The notes under the pieces were generated by a model. That model did not search any database and was not told the origin of the DNA. It worked only from the letters and a program-made list of their open reading frames with translations. A stretch of DNA of 32,640 bases, taken from positions 1-32,640 of IMG/VR virus record IMGVR_UViG_3300032214_000850; one strand, written 5' to 3'. This stretch comes from a virus. A program made the translations under genes and the position numbers. Shown piece by piece: positions 1-7,288 of the stretch. The stretch's first letter is position 1. Every line of letters starts with the position of its first letter.

Positions 1-1
1 C

Positions 2-829
2 CGCACGGAAGAAGGTTTCGTTGGTCTCAAAAAAGAGTTTGATGAATACGAAAAAAACAAGTTGGTTAAAGAAAAATATGAAATCTCAGTTGAAAGTTGT
101 GATTTGAAAATTGGTGTATTAAAAGATAAGATCAAAAGGTGGGAAGAAATTCAAGATAAAATCCAAGAGAACCAAAAAATTGATTCTTTGTTGATTAAGG
201 CTGACGTTAGATTAGATGAGTTGGAACTTAAAAGAAGAACCATTAGTAATTCAATTACTACGAGTGAAGGGTCTATTAAATCTATTGAGGAAAAAATAGA
301 AGACGCCAAAAAGAAAATTGTTACCATCAAAGAAGAAGAGGAGAAAGAGAAGATATACAAGATATATTTGGAACTTTACGGTAAGAATGGTATATCAAAA
401 ATGATTATGAAAACGATGATGCCGATCATCAACTCCGAACTACAACGATTAATGGAAGACTCATGTTACTTCAAATTAGAGGTTCGTATTAATGATAAAA
501 ATGAGGTTGAGTTTATTATGACAGATAACGAAACTGGTGTTGAGAAATTAATGACAAGTGGTTCAGGTTTTGAGAAGACAATTTCCTCTTTGGCTTTAAG
601 ATCAGTTCTTACTAAGATCGCAAGTTTGCCAAAACCAAATCTGGTCGTACTCGATGAGGTGTTCGGTAAAATAGCCAACGACAACTTAGAAATGGTTTAT
701 GAGTTCTTCACAAAGATTAAAGATTACTTCGAAAAGGTCTTTGTTATTAGTCATAATAGTATTGTGTCAACTTGGGGTGATCATGTTGTGAAAATTAAGA
801 AAGAAAATAATTTGTCAAAAGTTTTGTAG
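2..829 (+). CDS. gp46/SbcC-like recombination endonuclease subunit, C-terminal part (5' end outside window)
   Basis: The frame is open from the first bases of the window, so this is the 3' part of a longer gene; a TTG at 62 is not a convincing start. The visible part is a charged coiled coil followed by the C-terminal half of an ABC-type ATPase head: an SGSGFEK signature motif, a Walker B strand NLVVLDEVF and an H-loop VISHN near the end. This order is diagnostic of SbcC/Rad50/T4 gp46 proteins, which pair with an Mre11/gp47-type nuclease to process DNA ends in recombination-dependent replication. The partner should lie upstream of the window. Family assignment is firm; the exact orthologue is inferred. 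Confidence 0.88.
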   Translation, partial: RTEEGFVGLKKEFDEYEKNKLVKEKYEISVESCDLKIGVLKDKIKRWEEIQDKIQENQKIDSLLIKADVRLDELELKRRTISNSITTSEGSIKSIEEKIEDAKKKIVTIKEEEEKEKIYKIYLELYGKNGISKMIMKTMMPIINSELQRLMEDSCYFKLEVRINDKNEVEFIMTDNETGVEKLMTSGSGFEKTISSLALRSVLTKIASLPKPNLVVLDEVFGKIANDNLEMVYEFFTKIKDYFEKVFVISHNSIVSTWGDHVVKIKKENNLSKVL

Positions 830-853
830 ATTAAAATGTTTTATATATATTTG
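823..853 (+). promoter_or_regulatory. Bacteroidota-type promoter before the gene at 864
   Basis: TTTG at 823-826, a 19-nt spacer, then TATATTTG at 846-853. This matches the Bacteroidota housekeeping consensus TTTG-N19-21-TAnnTTTG in full. The start codon follows 10 nt later, implying a very short leader. It overlaps the stop codon of the preceding gene. Confidence 0.7.
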
Positions 854-863
854 TTTTTAAAAA

Positions 864-1340
864 ATGGGAAATTGGATTAACAAAATAGTAGAACATCTTT
901 TAGAGGCTGAGAAAATTGCGTCTGAAAATGGTGTTGATAATTTATTCTATAATGAAATGTTTATGGAATTGATAATGGCGAGTAAATTAGACCATACTTG
1001 GGAATCACATACTCAAGGTGGTGATGCCATTGAAAACAACATCAATAAACCAACTGAATATAAATTTATTAACACTAGAAATAAATCTGGATCTGGATCT
1101 TACCAATTTCACTGGCTTAGTGTTGATAAAATGAATGAATTATCAAGAACTGAAAATATGTATTTTGGTTTAAGAGATGGAATTCGTATTGTTGAAGTTT
1201 TAAAATTACCAACAAGTGTTATTTTACCAATTATTGCTGAAAAGGCAACAAATTCAGATAGTATTAATGGACATAAGTCATTCGCTCATTCTACCATTAA
1301 AAAATTAGGTGGAGAAATTGTGTATAAATCTGAAAAATAA
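864..1340 (+). CDS. Hypothetical protein, possible PD-(D/E)XK nuclease
   Basis: A 158-residue protein with its own host-type promoter, so probably expressed early. Residues around 53-70 read GGDAIENN then PTEYKF, which fits the spacing of an acidic residue followed by E-x-K as in PD-(D/E)XK nucleases, including many type II restriction enzymes. A glycine/serine stretch (SGSGSYQF) follows, and the C-terminus ends GGEIVYKSEK. No recognisable DNA-binding domain is present and the family is not certain. Two DNA methyltransferases lie elsewhere in the window but not next to this gene. It could instead be an unrelated phage hypothetical protein. Confidence 0.55.
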   Translation: MGNWINKIVEHLLEAEKIASENGVDNLFYNEMFMELIMASKLDHTWESHTQGGDAIENNINKPTEYKFINTRNKSGSGSYQFHWLSVDKMNELSRTENMYFGLRDGIRIVEVLKLPTSVILPIIAEKATNSDSINGHKSFAHSTIKKLGGEIVYKSEK

Positions 1341-1372
1341 TTGAAACCAATCCCAATTTATCCGTATATTTG
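1340..1372 (+). promoter_or_regulatory. Bacteroidota-type promoter before 1395 and the sigma gene
   Basis: ATTG at 1340-1343, a 21-nt spacer, then TATATTTG at 1365-1372, 22 nt before the start codon. It probably drives both the gene at 1395 and the sigma factor gene, which follows after a 9-nt gap, so the phage sigma factor would be made by the host polymerase. Confidence 0.7.
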
Positions 1373-1394
1373 TAGAACATTTTAAAACCCCCAT

Positions 1395-1919
1395 ATGAAT
1401 TACCTACTTTTTGTTTATTACAATACAGACGTAAAAAACTCAGAAGAAAAAACACAAGAAATCGGAGGATTTATCTCCGATGTAATGACATCAAAAGAAA
1501 TCAAGTTTATGTATGGAGACCTACACTCCATCTTCAATTTTGCATCAGATCTATCATTCGACGAAATGAAAGATTTTATGGATATTGTTGCGGTTGATAT
1601 CCAACAATTTGAATACATCTTAATTCCAAAACCAAGAAACATAGGTTCAAATTTTGATGAGGATAATATGAAACATTTATTATCTTTGAAGAATAAACCA
1701 AAAGACAAGCTTAAACCGGTAACACCCAAACTAAGAACAAAGGATCTTGATAAAGAAAACACATTCACGGATTGGGCAGACATAATCTTTAATATCAAAA
1801 GACCTGAAGTGTGCAACCTTACTTTAGATGAGTTGTTGGATAAGATTGGTAACGAAGGTATCGAATCACTATCAGAGTTAGAAAAAAAGAAATTAGACGA
1901 GTATTCAAAATCACTTTAA
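1395..1919 (+). CDS. Hypothetical protein with DUF6576-like C-terminus
   Basis: A 174-residue acidic protein with no signal peptide or membrane segment. The N-terminal half (MNYLLFVYYN and onward) looks like a small alpha/beta domain. A lysine/proline-rich linker follows. The last 35 residues (LDELLDKIGNEGIESLSELE, then KKKLDEYSKSL) match the short helical domain seen at the C-terminus of Bacteroidota rhomboid proteins (DUF6576). Presence of that domain in a phage protein fits a Bacteroidota host. It lies 9 nt before the sigma gene and probably shares its transcript. Function is unknown; a role beside the sigma factor is only suggested by position. Confidence 0.8.
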   Translation: MNYLLFVYYNTDVKNSEEKTQEIGGFISDVMTSKEIKFMYGDLHSIFNFASDLSFDEMKDFMDIVAVDIQQFEYILIPKPRNIGSNFDEDNMKHLLSLKNKPKDKLKPVTPKLRTKDLDKENTFTDWADIIFNIKRPEVCNLTLDELLDKIGNEGIESLSELEKKKLDEYSKSL

Positions 1920-1928
1920 TAAACATAT

Positions 1929-2729
1929 ATGAAGGACAAAACATTAGGACCACACATTAACCAAGATGAAATCCAACACTACCTTAAAGACATTCGAAAG
2001 ATTAAGGTAATGACACCTGACCGTGAACGTGAGTTAGCAAAACTCATGAAGTCGGACGAACTATCAACATCCCAAAGACGAAAAGTTGAAGAAGAGTTGT
2101 TAACGGGTAATTTACGTTTTGTTATCACCGTAGCAAAACAATACCAAAATCAAGGTTTGGACCTGTCCGATCTTATTGCTGAAGGTAATTTAGGTTTGAT
2201 GAAAGCAATTAAAAACTTTGATTGGAACAAAGATCTACGTTTTATATCTTATGCGGTGTGGTGGGTTAAACAATCAATCATCCAATCTTTGAATGACAAT
2301 TCAAGAACGATTCGTCTACCAGTGAATGTGGTTCAGGATCTTCACAAGGCGAAAAAAGAGGTTGAACAATCGGGTAAAAAACTTGACGATAAGTTTGCTT
2401 CTTTACCATCAATGATCGACTTGGACATGAACATCAATGAAGATGGTGACACGTTGATAGATATGATTGTCAATCGTGATGCTGACGCTCCTGACGCGGC
2501 ATTTGACACTAAAGATTTATTGAAAGATAAGTTGTTATCATTACTACACGTATTGGATGAAAGAGAAAAGCTAATTGTTGAAGACTACTTCGGGTTAACA
2601 GGAACACCTCGTACCCTTGAGGACATCGGATCTGATTTTGGTCTAACCAAAGAACGTGTTCGTCAGATTAAAGAAAAGGCACTTCGTAGACTTAGAAACG
2701 ATTGTACGGAACTTTTTGACTATTTATAG
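1929..2729 (+). CDS. Phage-encoded primary-type sigma-70 factor
   Basis: A 266-residue sigma factor that would direct RNA polymerase to specific promoters. Region 1.2 is at about residues 15-45 (YLKDIRKIKVMTPDRERELA). Region 2 is at 58-130 with the core-binding stretch DLIAEGNLGLMKAI and the melting/-10 segment ISYAVWWVKQSI. Region 3 is much shorter than in host RpoD. Region 4 has its helix-turn-helix at 229-256 (LEDIGSDFGLTKERVRQIKE). It is closer to Bacteroidota RpoD than to T4 gp55, and it lacks the RpoD N-terminal region 1.1. It probably redirects host polymerase to later phage promoters; the TATTTAT motif found before many genes here is a candidate target (inference). Confidence 0.93.
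   Translation: MKDKTLGPHINQDEIQHYLKDIRKIKVMTPDRERELAKLMKSDELSTSQRRKVEEELLTGNLRFVITVAKQYQNQGLDLSDLIAEGNLGLMKAIKNFDWNKDLRFISYAVWWVKQSIIQSLNDNSRTIRLPVNVVQDLHKAKKEVEQSGKKLDDKFASLPSMIDLDMNINEDGDTLIDMIVNRDADAPDAAFDTKDLLKDKLLSLLHVLDEREKLIVEDYFGLTGTPRTLEDIGSDFGLTKERVRQIKEKALRRLRNDCTELFDYL
2721..2728 (+). promoter_or_regulatory. TATTTATA motif at the start of a structured RNA
   Basis: TATTTATA overlaps the stop codon of the sigma gene and sits directly before the structured region 2730-2857. It is the same motif found before 15 start codons in this window, but here no gene follows, so it may start an independent non-coding transcript. Confidence 0.45.
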
Positions 2730-2857
2730 AAGGGTTGAACCGAGATTACCCATACAACTCGGCGGAAGGTGCCTGATGTCACCAAGGTGAAACTCCTCAA
2801 TTCTATCTATATGGTAGAATGAAATTACACTCCCCCACCGGTACCAGTGGGGGTTTT
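2730..2857 (+). ncRNA. Candidate structured non-coding RNA of unknown class
   Basis: About 128 nt between the sigma gene and the next gene, with no open frame but dense complementarity. GGGT 732-735 pairs with ACCC 748-751, and CCGAG 740-744 pairs with CTCGG 758-762; together these interleave as an H-type pseudoknot. CACC 780-783 can pair with GGTG on its left (768-771), while the overlapping TCAC 779-782 can pair with GTGA on its right (787-790), giving two exclusive states. ATTCTATC 800-807 pairs with GGTAGAAT 813-820. A strong terminator ends the unit. It could be an independent phage small RNA or a structured 3' untranslated region of the sigma mRNA. It matches no class I recognise. Confidence 0.55.
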
Positions 2858-2866
2858 ATTGTTTAT
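2832..2866 (+). terminator. Rho-independent terminator
   Basis: CCCCCAC (832-838 of the 2000 block, i.e. 2832-2838) pairs with GTGGGGG (2847-2853) around a loop containing GGTACC, followed by TTTTATTGTTTAT. A strong GC-rich hairpin that closes the sigma transcript and the structured RNA. Confidence 0.85.
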
Positions 2867-2901
2867 AGGGTTTCTATTTTCATATCTTATGGTTATTTTG
2901 A

Positions 2902-2908
2902 TATTTAT
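2902..2908 (+). promoter_or_regulatory. TATTTAT motif before 2924
   Basis: The motif is 15 nt before the start codon and lies just after a strong terminator, so a new transcript must begin between 2867 and 2923. This supports reading the motif as a promoter element. Confidence 0.5.
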
Positions 2909-2923
2909 ACTAAAACAAATTAA

Positions 2924-4111
2924 ATGAATAAGAAATTTTTACCTTGGTTTTTACTTTTCTGTGCGATTGGTTTATCGGGTACCGCGGCTTACTATAGTGT
3001 TGTTGGTCTATCAATTATTTTCTCAGCAGTTGCAATCCCAGTAATCATTATGGGATCGTTCTTAGAGATATCCAAAATAGCAATCGCAACCTATCTTCAC
3101 GATAAGTGGAAAGAAACATACGGTCTTCTAAAGATCTATTTAACTATTGCCCTTGTGACACTATCAGTTTTAACTTCAGTTGGTATCTACGGACTTCTAT
3201 CAACAGGATTCCAACAGAATATTGCGGGTCTTGAGATAAACAATAAGAAGATTGAAAATATTGAAGTTAAAAAAGAAAGATTTAACGAGATTAAGGTTGA
3301 TTATCAAAAAGAAAAAGAAACTCTTGATAAGGACATTACCAACTTAAGAAACGCATTATCTAATAATACGACAACACAATCTATTGATAGAACAACAGGT
3401 CAGGTGATTACACGTGCAAATGGCGGAAATAGAAAGGCATTTGAGAGTCAGTTGAAAATAGCTCAAGACAATAGAGACGTGATCTCCAAAAAGATTGAGT
3501 CTTTGAATGATAGTATCACAAGTTTGGATATGGAAGTTTTGGATTTGGCATCTACTGAAATTGAATCAGGTGAGTTGGGAGCAATCAAATATTTAAGTGA
3601 GATTACTGGTTGGGACATTAAAAAAACTGCCAACTTCTTTATCTTGATTTTGATTTTCGTTTTTGACCCCTTGGCAATTGCGTTGGTTATATCAACAAAC
3701 CAAGCATTCAAACAACGTAATAAACCACCATATGTTATTATTGAGGATGATGAAAAGGAAGAAGAAAATCCTTTTTATGAAGATTGGGAAATACCTGAAA
3801 GTTATTTAACTTATGGTACCCCCCAAGTCACCCCCCAAGTCACCCCCCAAGTCACCCCCCAAGTCGAACCAATTGTGATTGAAAAAATTGTTGAGGTTCC
3901 TGTGGAAGTTATTAGAGAAGTTGAACGAATTGTTGAGGTCCCTGTTGAGAGAGTTGTTGAAATTGAAAGAAGAGTGGAGGTTCCTTATGAAGTTGAAAAA
4001 ATTGTTGAGGTACCTGTAGTATATTATGTGAAAGAAGATGGTACGATTACTGATGAAGAAGGTAATATAATTTCTGAACCAGAAAAAAGAGTATTGAAAT
4101 ATACCAAATAA
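2924..4111 (+). CDS. Multi-pass membrane protein with coiled coil and VEVPVE repeats
   Basis: A 395-residue inner-membrane protein. Three hydrophobic segments lie in the first 95 residues (FLPWFLLFCAIGLSG, then AVAIPVIIMG, then IYLTIALVTLSVLTSVGIYG), a coiled coil spans about 100-225, and a fourth membrane segment is near 238-258 (FILILIFVFDPLAIALVI). The cytoplasmic tail carries four exact TPQV units and then imperfect valine/glutamate repeats (IVEVPVE type). It is the first gene after the terminator and lies 1 nt before the amidase gene, which suggests a role in lysis or membrane reorganisation. It is not a typical small holin, so holin activity is only a guess. Confidence 0.85.
   Translation: MNKKFLPWFLLFCAIGLSGTAAYYSVVGLSIIFSAVAIPVIIMGSFLEISKIAIATYLHDKWKETYGLLKIYLTIALVTLSVLTSVGIYGLLSTGFQQNIAGLEINNKKIENIEVKKERFNEIKVDYQKEKETLDKDITNLRNALSNNTTTQSIDRTTGQVITRANGGNRKAFESQLKIAQDNRDVISKKIESLNDSITSLDMEVLDLASTEIESGELGAIKYLSEITGWDIKKTANFFILILIFVFDPLAIALVISTNQAFKQRNKPPYVIIEDDEKEEENPFYEDWEIPESYLTYGTPQVTPQVTPQVTPQVEPIVIEKIVEVPVEVIREVERIVEVPVERVVEIERRVEVPYEVEKIVEVPVVYYVKEDGTITDEEGNIISEPEKRVLKYTK
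3818..3865 (+). repeat. Tandem repeat, 4 x 12 bp, coding for TPQV units
   Basis: Four perfect copies of ACCCCCCAAGTC in frame inside the membrane-protein gene. Each contains a run of six C, and the codons ACC CCC differ from the ACA/CCA style used around them. Gain or loss of a unit keeps the reading frame, so the length of this tail could vary between genomes. Confidence 0.9.
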
Positions 4112-4112
4112 T

Positions 4113-4709
4113 ATGATTGAACTAATTGAAAAAGTAATGGGGAATGGGTTGGATAAAACCCACGTGAAAAAACAGATCATACTTACACACACTACTCGTA
4201 GGGTGGAACCTTTATTGGTATCATTCAAGTATAGATTTAACGGTAAGTATGATAGGTTACCACACTACATTATTACAAAAGAAGGACGTGTAATTAAGTT
4301 GTTGGACGACGATAAAGTATCAAATTACCTCAACGATAGAAACCTAAATGACAACTCAATTATTATTTCTTTTGAAAATTTGGGTTGGTTGGAAAAACAA
4401 CCATTAAAAAATGCTCACATAAATTGGATTGGAGATATTTATAGTGGTAAAGTTGTAGACAAAAAGTGGAGAGATTATATTTTTTGGGATCCTTACACAG
4501 AAATTCAGTTAGATAAAGGAGCTGAATTGTGTGTAGAACTATCAAAAACTCACAATATACCTCTTAATTGTATTGGACACAACACGAAGGTTAAAGGATC
4601 GGAAACATATAGTGGGATTTTAACAAGATCAAATTTTGATAATTTCTCAACAGACTTAAGTCCGGCTTTTGATTTTAATTATTTTGTAAACAAATTGAGT
4701 AATGAATAG
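4113..4709 (+). CDS. N-acetylmuramoyl-L-alanine amidase (Amidase_2/PGRP-like endolysin)
   Basis: A 198-residue protein with the zinc amidase fold of the T7 lysozyme/PGRP family, which cuts the bond between muramic acid and the stem peptide. Visible marks are the first zinc histidine in QIILTHTT (H26), the PHYIITKEGRVIKLL strand pair, the SIIISFENLG strand, the second histidine in CIGHN (H156) and STDLSPAFDF near the C-terminus, where D181 takes the third ligand position. No signal peptide is visible, so release would need a holin or another route. It starts 1 nt after the membrane-protein gene and overlaps the next gene by 8 nt, forming a lysis block. Confidence 0.88.
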   Translation: MIELIEKVMGNGLDKTHVKKQIILTHTTRRVEPLLVSFKYRFNGKYDRLPHYIITKEGRVIKLLDDDKVSNYLNDRNLNDNSIIISFENLGWLEKQPLKNAHINWIGDIYSGKVVDKKWRDYIFWDPYTEIQLDKGAELCVELSKTHNIPLNCIGHNTKVKGSETYSGILTRSNFDNFSTDLSPAFDFNYFVNKLSNE

Positions 4710-5295
4710 ATACGATGAAATAAAAAATTTGGTTAGTTTGAGTAAGAAGGCTCTTAATCGAACTATTACTGAAGACTATAACCATATTCTTGGTAAACAT
4801 GGTCTTTTAACTGAAGCTGAGGTTGAATCTGAAGTTGATACTGAGGTTGAGACTAAAGTTGAAACTAGTGACGATGAAAAAGAAGATGAGAAAATTGTTA
4901 AATCAGATAAAGTTAGAACCTTCAAAATTTCAGGAGGTATAATTTCCATTCATGGTAAAGACAAGGCAAACTTACAATTGACTTATGATGAGAAAACCGC
5001 TTTCCAAGAAACTATGGATGAGTTCAGACAAGAGGTATCAGAGTTAGTAGATTTCAACAAGTTAAATCTTTATGAAGCTAATGTTGAATGGTCTGGTGAA
5101 ATTCCTGAACTTGAAATGGAATTTTTCTTTTCAGTAAACGAAAGTGATGGCATCTACATTAAGGCAGATATGGTTCAAATAAACCAAGATTACCTTGAGA
5201 TGATTGAAAAATTGAAAAAATACTACGAAAAATTTAAAGAAAGATGGAGTAGAATAATCGCATCAAGAAAAGAAACAAGCGAGATAGAAAAATGA
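4702..5295 (+). CDS. Hypothetical acidic protein with leader-like N-terminus
   Basis: A 197-residue protein of unknown function. The first 38 residues are basic and helical and contain ILGKHGLLTEAE, which resembles the ILGLH...LxE-A leader of the protein at 32449 and offers an L-T-E/A site. Next comes an acidic low-complexity stretch (EVESEVDTEVETKVE), then a folded region of about 120 residues ending in a charged helix. It overlaps the amidase gene by 8 nt and the next gene by 4 nt (ATGA), so it is translated with the lysis block. It may be a virion protein rather than a lysis protein. Confidence 0.82.
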   Translation: MNRYDEIKNLVSLSKKALNRTITEDYNHILGKHGLLTEAEVESEVDTEVETKVETSDDEKEDEKIVKSDKVRTFKISGGIISIHGKDKANLQLTYDEKTAFQETMDEFRQEVSELVDFNKLNLYEANVEWSGEIPELEMEFFFSVNESDGIYIKADMVQINQDYLEMIEKLKKYYEKFKERWSRIIASRKETSEIEK

Positions 5296-5645
5296 AAACC
5301 TTCTTCGAAAATAATTTCAAATACATAATCACCATAATCATTTCTATATGGTTGATTTTTAATGTTGTTAACATGTTCACAAGAACAAATGGTATGTCAC
5401 CAAACGACAAAGAGAGAATAAAAAAATTAAATGAAGAAATTGAAGTTTTGATTGAAGGTCAGAAAAAACTTGATCAATCCATCAATTCATATAAAGAAGA
5501 GATCAACAAGATCGACTCAAACATTTCAAAAATCAAAGTGAAAAAAGAAGTTGTTAATAATTTCTACGGTCAAAAACAAAAAGAAATTAAAGACGCGAAC
5601 ACTAAACAAATCGATAGTATGTTTCGATCAAGATATAACTATTAA
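5292..5645 (+). CDS. Membrane-anchored coiled-coil protein, inner-spanin-like
   Basis: 117 residues: a short cytoplasmic start, one membrane segment at about 11-28 (YIITIIISIWLIFNVVNMF), then a long coiled coil to the end. A type II membrane anchor followed by a periplasmic coiled coil, downstream of an amidase, is the usual shape of an inner-membrane spanin (Rz-like). The next gene encodes an exported coiled-coil protein that could be the partner. Function is inferred from topology and position; there is no sequence match that I can name. Confidence 0.8.
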   Translation: MKTFFENNFKYIITIIISIWLIFNVVNMFTRTNGMSPNDKERIKKLNEEIEVLIEGQKKLDQSINSYKEEINKIDSNISKIKVKKEVVNNFYGQKQKEIKDANTKQIDSMFRSRYNY

Positions 5646-5647
5646 CT

Positions 5648-6058
5648 ATGAAAAAAATATTATTCATAACTTCATTGGTCTTAAGTTCTTTGAGTTTCGC
5701 TCAAAAACCAATGTCGGTTGCTGAAGAAATATGTATGCCGGCTGACGTTGCTAAAAAGGTGATGATGGATCTAAGTAGATTGGATTCAACAACTGCGGTA
5801 TTACAACTTGAAAAAAGTGAGAATCAAGAATTAAGAAGAAAGATTGTACTACAAGATAATATTATTGTTGCTTTGGAACAAAAGAACGATATGAGTCAAC
5901 AAATAATTAACAAAACTAACGAAAAGTTTCAGATAGTTGATAACATCAATAAAGACCTGACAACTGAAGTTAAAAGATTGAAAAGAAAAAATACCATTAT
6001 CGAGATTGTTTCAGGTGTTTTGATTTCAGGATTAACTTATGGATTATTAACTAAGTAA
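5648..6058 (+). CDS. Exported coiled-coil protein, possible spanin partner
   Basis: 136 residues. A clear signal peptide (MKKILFITSLVLSSLSFAQK) with probable cleavage after SFA, then a coiled coil at about 45-110 and a C-terminal hydrophobic segment (IIEIVSGVLISGLTYGLL). There is no lipobox, so this is not a classical outer spanin lipoprotein; the C-terminal hydrophobic helix could provide the membrane contact. It starts 2 nt after the inner-spanin-like gene and its stop overlaps the next start by 1 nt. It could alternatively be an unrelated periplasmic protein. Confidence 0.8.
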   Translation: MKKILFITSLVLSSLSFAQKPMSVAEEICMPADVAKKVMMDLSRLDSTTAVLQLEKSENQELRRKIVLQDNIIVALEQKNDMSQQIINKTNEKFQIVDNINKDLTTEVKRLKRKNTIIEIVSGVLISGLTYGLLTK

Positions 6059-6303
6059 TGGCAATAACAGCATCAGACAAGAGAGAAATTGAAACAATAA
6101 TTAGAAAAGAGATCAAAGATTTCTTGGGTTCAAATACTGCAAGACAATTCGAAGATAAATTATTAGATAAAATAGCGAAGGACCTACGTCGAGGAAAATT
6201 AGAGAAAGACGTAAAAGACCTGATAATAAAATCATTCAGAGAGTTCTACACGATCATGTATCAGCAAAGAAGTTTTTGGGAGTCAAAATTTAGAAACGCA
6301 TGA
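6058..6303 (+). CDS. Small conserved phage protein of unknown function
   Basis: 81 residues, highly charged and helical, beginning MAITASDKREIETIIRKEIK and ending FREFYTIMYQQRSFWESKF. I recognise the general form from large phages of Bacteroidota and marine metagenomes, where it is a conserved gene without assigned function. The start overlaps the previous stop by 1 nt and the stop overlaps the next start by 4 nt, so it belongs to a tightly coupled operon leading into probable virion proteins. Confidence 0.82.
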   Translation: MAITASDKREIETIIRKEIKDFLGSNTARQFEDKLLDKIAKDLRRGKLEKDVKDLIIKSFREFYTIMYQQRSFWESKFRNA

Positions 6304-7265
6304 AAGACCCTATTCAACCATTCATGGATAATTTAACAAGAAACATTACTGATCCTGATCAAAAACAAATGTTCAAGTCGGAACTTAATAAAGCAAAATC
6401 TCAAGTTAGTGAAAATAAAAAACACACTGACTATTTGAAGAACGCCGAAGATTTGGAAATGGTAATGAAGTTTATTAAAAATAAGAAATTATCTAATAGA
6501 GAAATCAAAAGTAAAATCCGTGAATTTTTGAATAACCCTGAAGAAATTACTGACTTCCTTAAGGCGTTATTAAAAAAGGTTGATACTAAAAAAGAAGAGT
6601 CTAAAGAAGCAACTGCAAGTGGTGCTGGTGTCGGTGCTTTTGTACCACCTTTAACTGGTGGTGAATATAAACCAACTACTAATGTACCAACGGTAAGAGA
6701 ATCAAAAGAAGTGTTAAAGGGTGGAAAGGCTGATAAAAAAACATTATTGGATTTGGCTAAAAAACACGCATACGACGACTCAACGGATTCTACAACAAAA
6801 GAACGAATTAATAAAGTTCATAAGGAGTTGAAGAATCAATTAACTAAAGGTATTAAGGTTGAGTTGGAACACACTAATAACAAATCTAAAGCGGAAGAAA
6901 TTGCTATGGATCATTTATCTGAAGATCCTAAGTATTACGATAAACTTAAAAAGGTTGAAACAAAAGAGATGACCACCACAACTTCATCCGGACAATATTC
7001 AACCAACTCAATTTGGGCTAAATCAACCAAAAAGAAAGATTGGGGACCAAGTAGAAAAACTCAAATCCCTGGTGGTAAATTTGTACAGGTTAAGAAAAAA
7101 TGCAAGAAGTTTCCTTATTGTAATCAGGGAGACATAAATGCTCTGAGAATTTTTGAAAACAAATCAGTTCAGAGCGTAATCGAGACTGTCTCGAGTAAAT
7201 ATGGTGTGGACAAAGTTATTATTTCTGACATCGTGTTCGAAGAGATCAGAAAAACACAAAAATAA
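6300..7265 (+). CDS. Hypothetical protein, probably virion-associated
   Basis: 321 residues, lysine-rich. The first 110 residues are helical, a glycine/proline-rich linker lies at about 115-135 (GAGVGAFVPPLTGGEYKP), followed by another helical part with LEHTNNKSKAEEIAMDHL, a basic segment with the cysteine pair KKCKKFPYC, and a C-terminal helix-turn-helix-like stretch (SVIETVSSKYGVDKVIISDI). It overlaps the previous gene by 4 nt and precedes the large 590-residue protein. I do not recognise a function. The LEHTNN...IAMDHLSEDPKYYDKL part resembles a short domain often repeated in uncultured phage structural proteins. Confidence 0.8.
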   Translation: MKDPIQPFMDNLTRNITDPDQKQMFKSELNKAKSQVSENKKHTDYLKNAEDLEMVMKFIKNKKLSNREIKSKIREFLNNPEEITDFLKALLKKVDTKKEESKEATASGAGVGAFVPPLTGGEYKPTTNVPTVRESKEVLKGGKADKKTLLDLAKKHAYDDSTDSTTKERINKVHKELKNQLTKGIKVELEHTNNKSKAEEIAMDHLSEDPKYYDKLKKVETKEMTTTTSSGQYSTNSIWAKSTKKKDWGPSRKTQIPGGKFVQVKKKCKKFPYCNQGDINALRIFENKSVQSVIETVSSKYGVDKVIISDIVFEEIRKTQK

Positions 7266-7268
7266 AGA

Positions 7269-7275
7269 TATTTAT
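7269..7275 (+). promoter_or_regulatory. TATTTAT motif before 7289
   Basis: The motif lies 13 nt before the start codon, in the 23-nt gap after the previous gene. Confidence 0.5.
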
Positions 7276-7288
7276 TAATAAAATTGAA

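Noticed and set aside
2773-2793. CTGATG...AAAC resembling a hammerhead ribozyme core
   Set aside because: The core needs CUGANGA and GAA at fixed places; here position A9 is U, G12 cannot be left unpaired without breaking stem II, and no stems I and III can be drawn around a cleavage site.
3818-3865. CRISPR-like array
   Set aside because: The units are contiguous 12-bp coding repeats without spacers.
3806-4228. Leftward 140-codon open frame opposite the VEVPVE repeats
   Set aside because: It is produced by the repetitive coding sequence of the plus-strand gene; asparagine/phenylalanine repeats mirror the VEVP repeats.
4436-4442. TATTTAT copies inside genes (also 16262-16268 and 20094-20100) as promoters
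   Set aside because: They lie deep inside coding sequence (amidase and others) with no start nearby; they are the expected background in AT-rich DNA.
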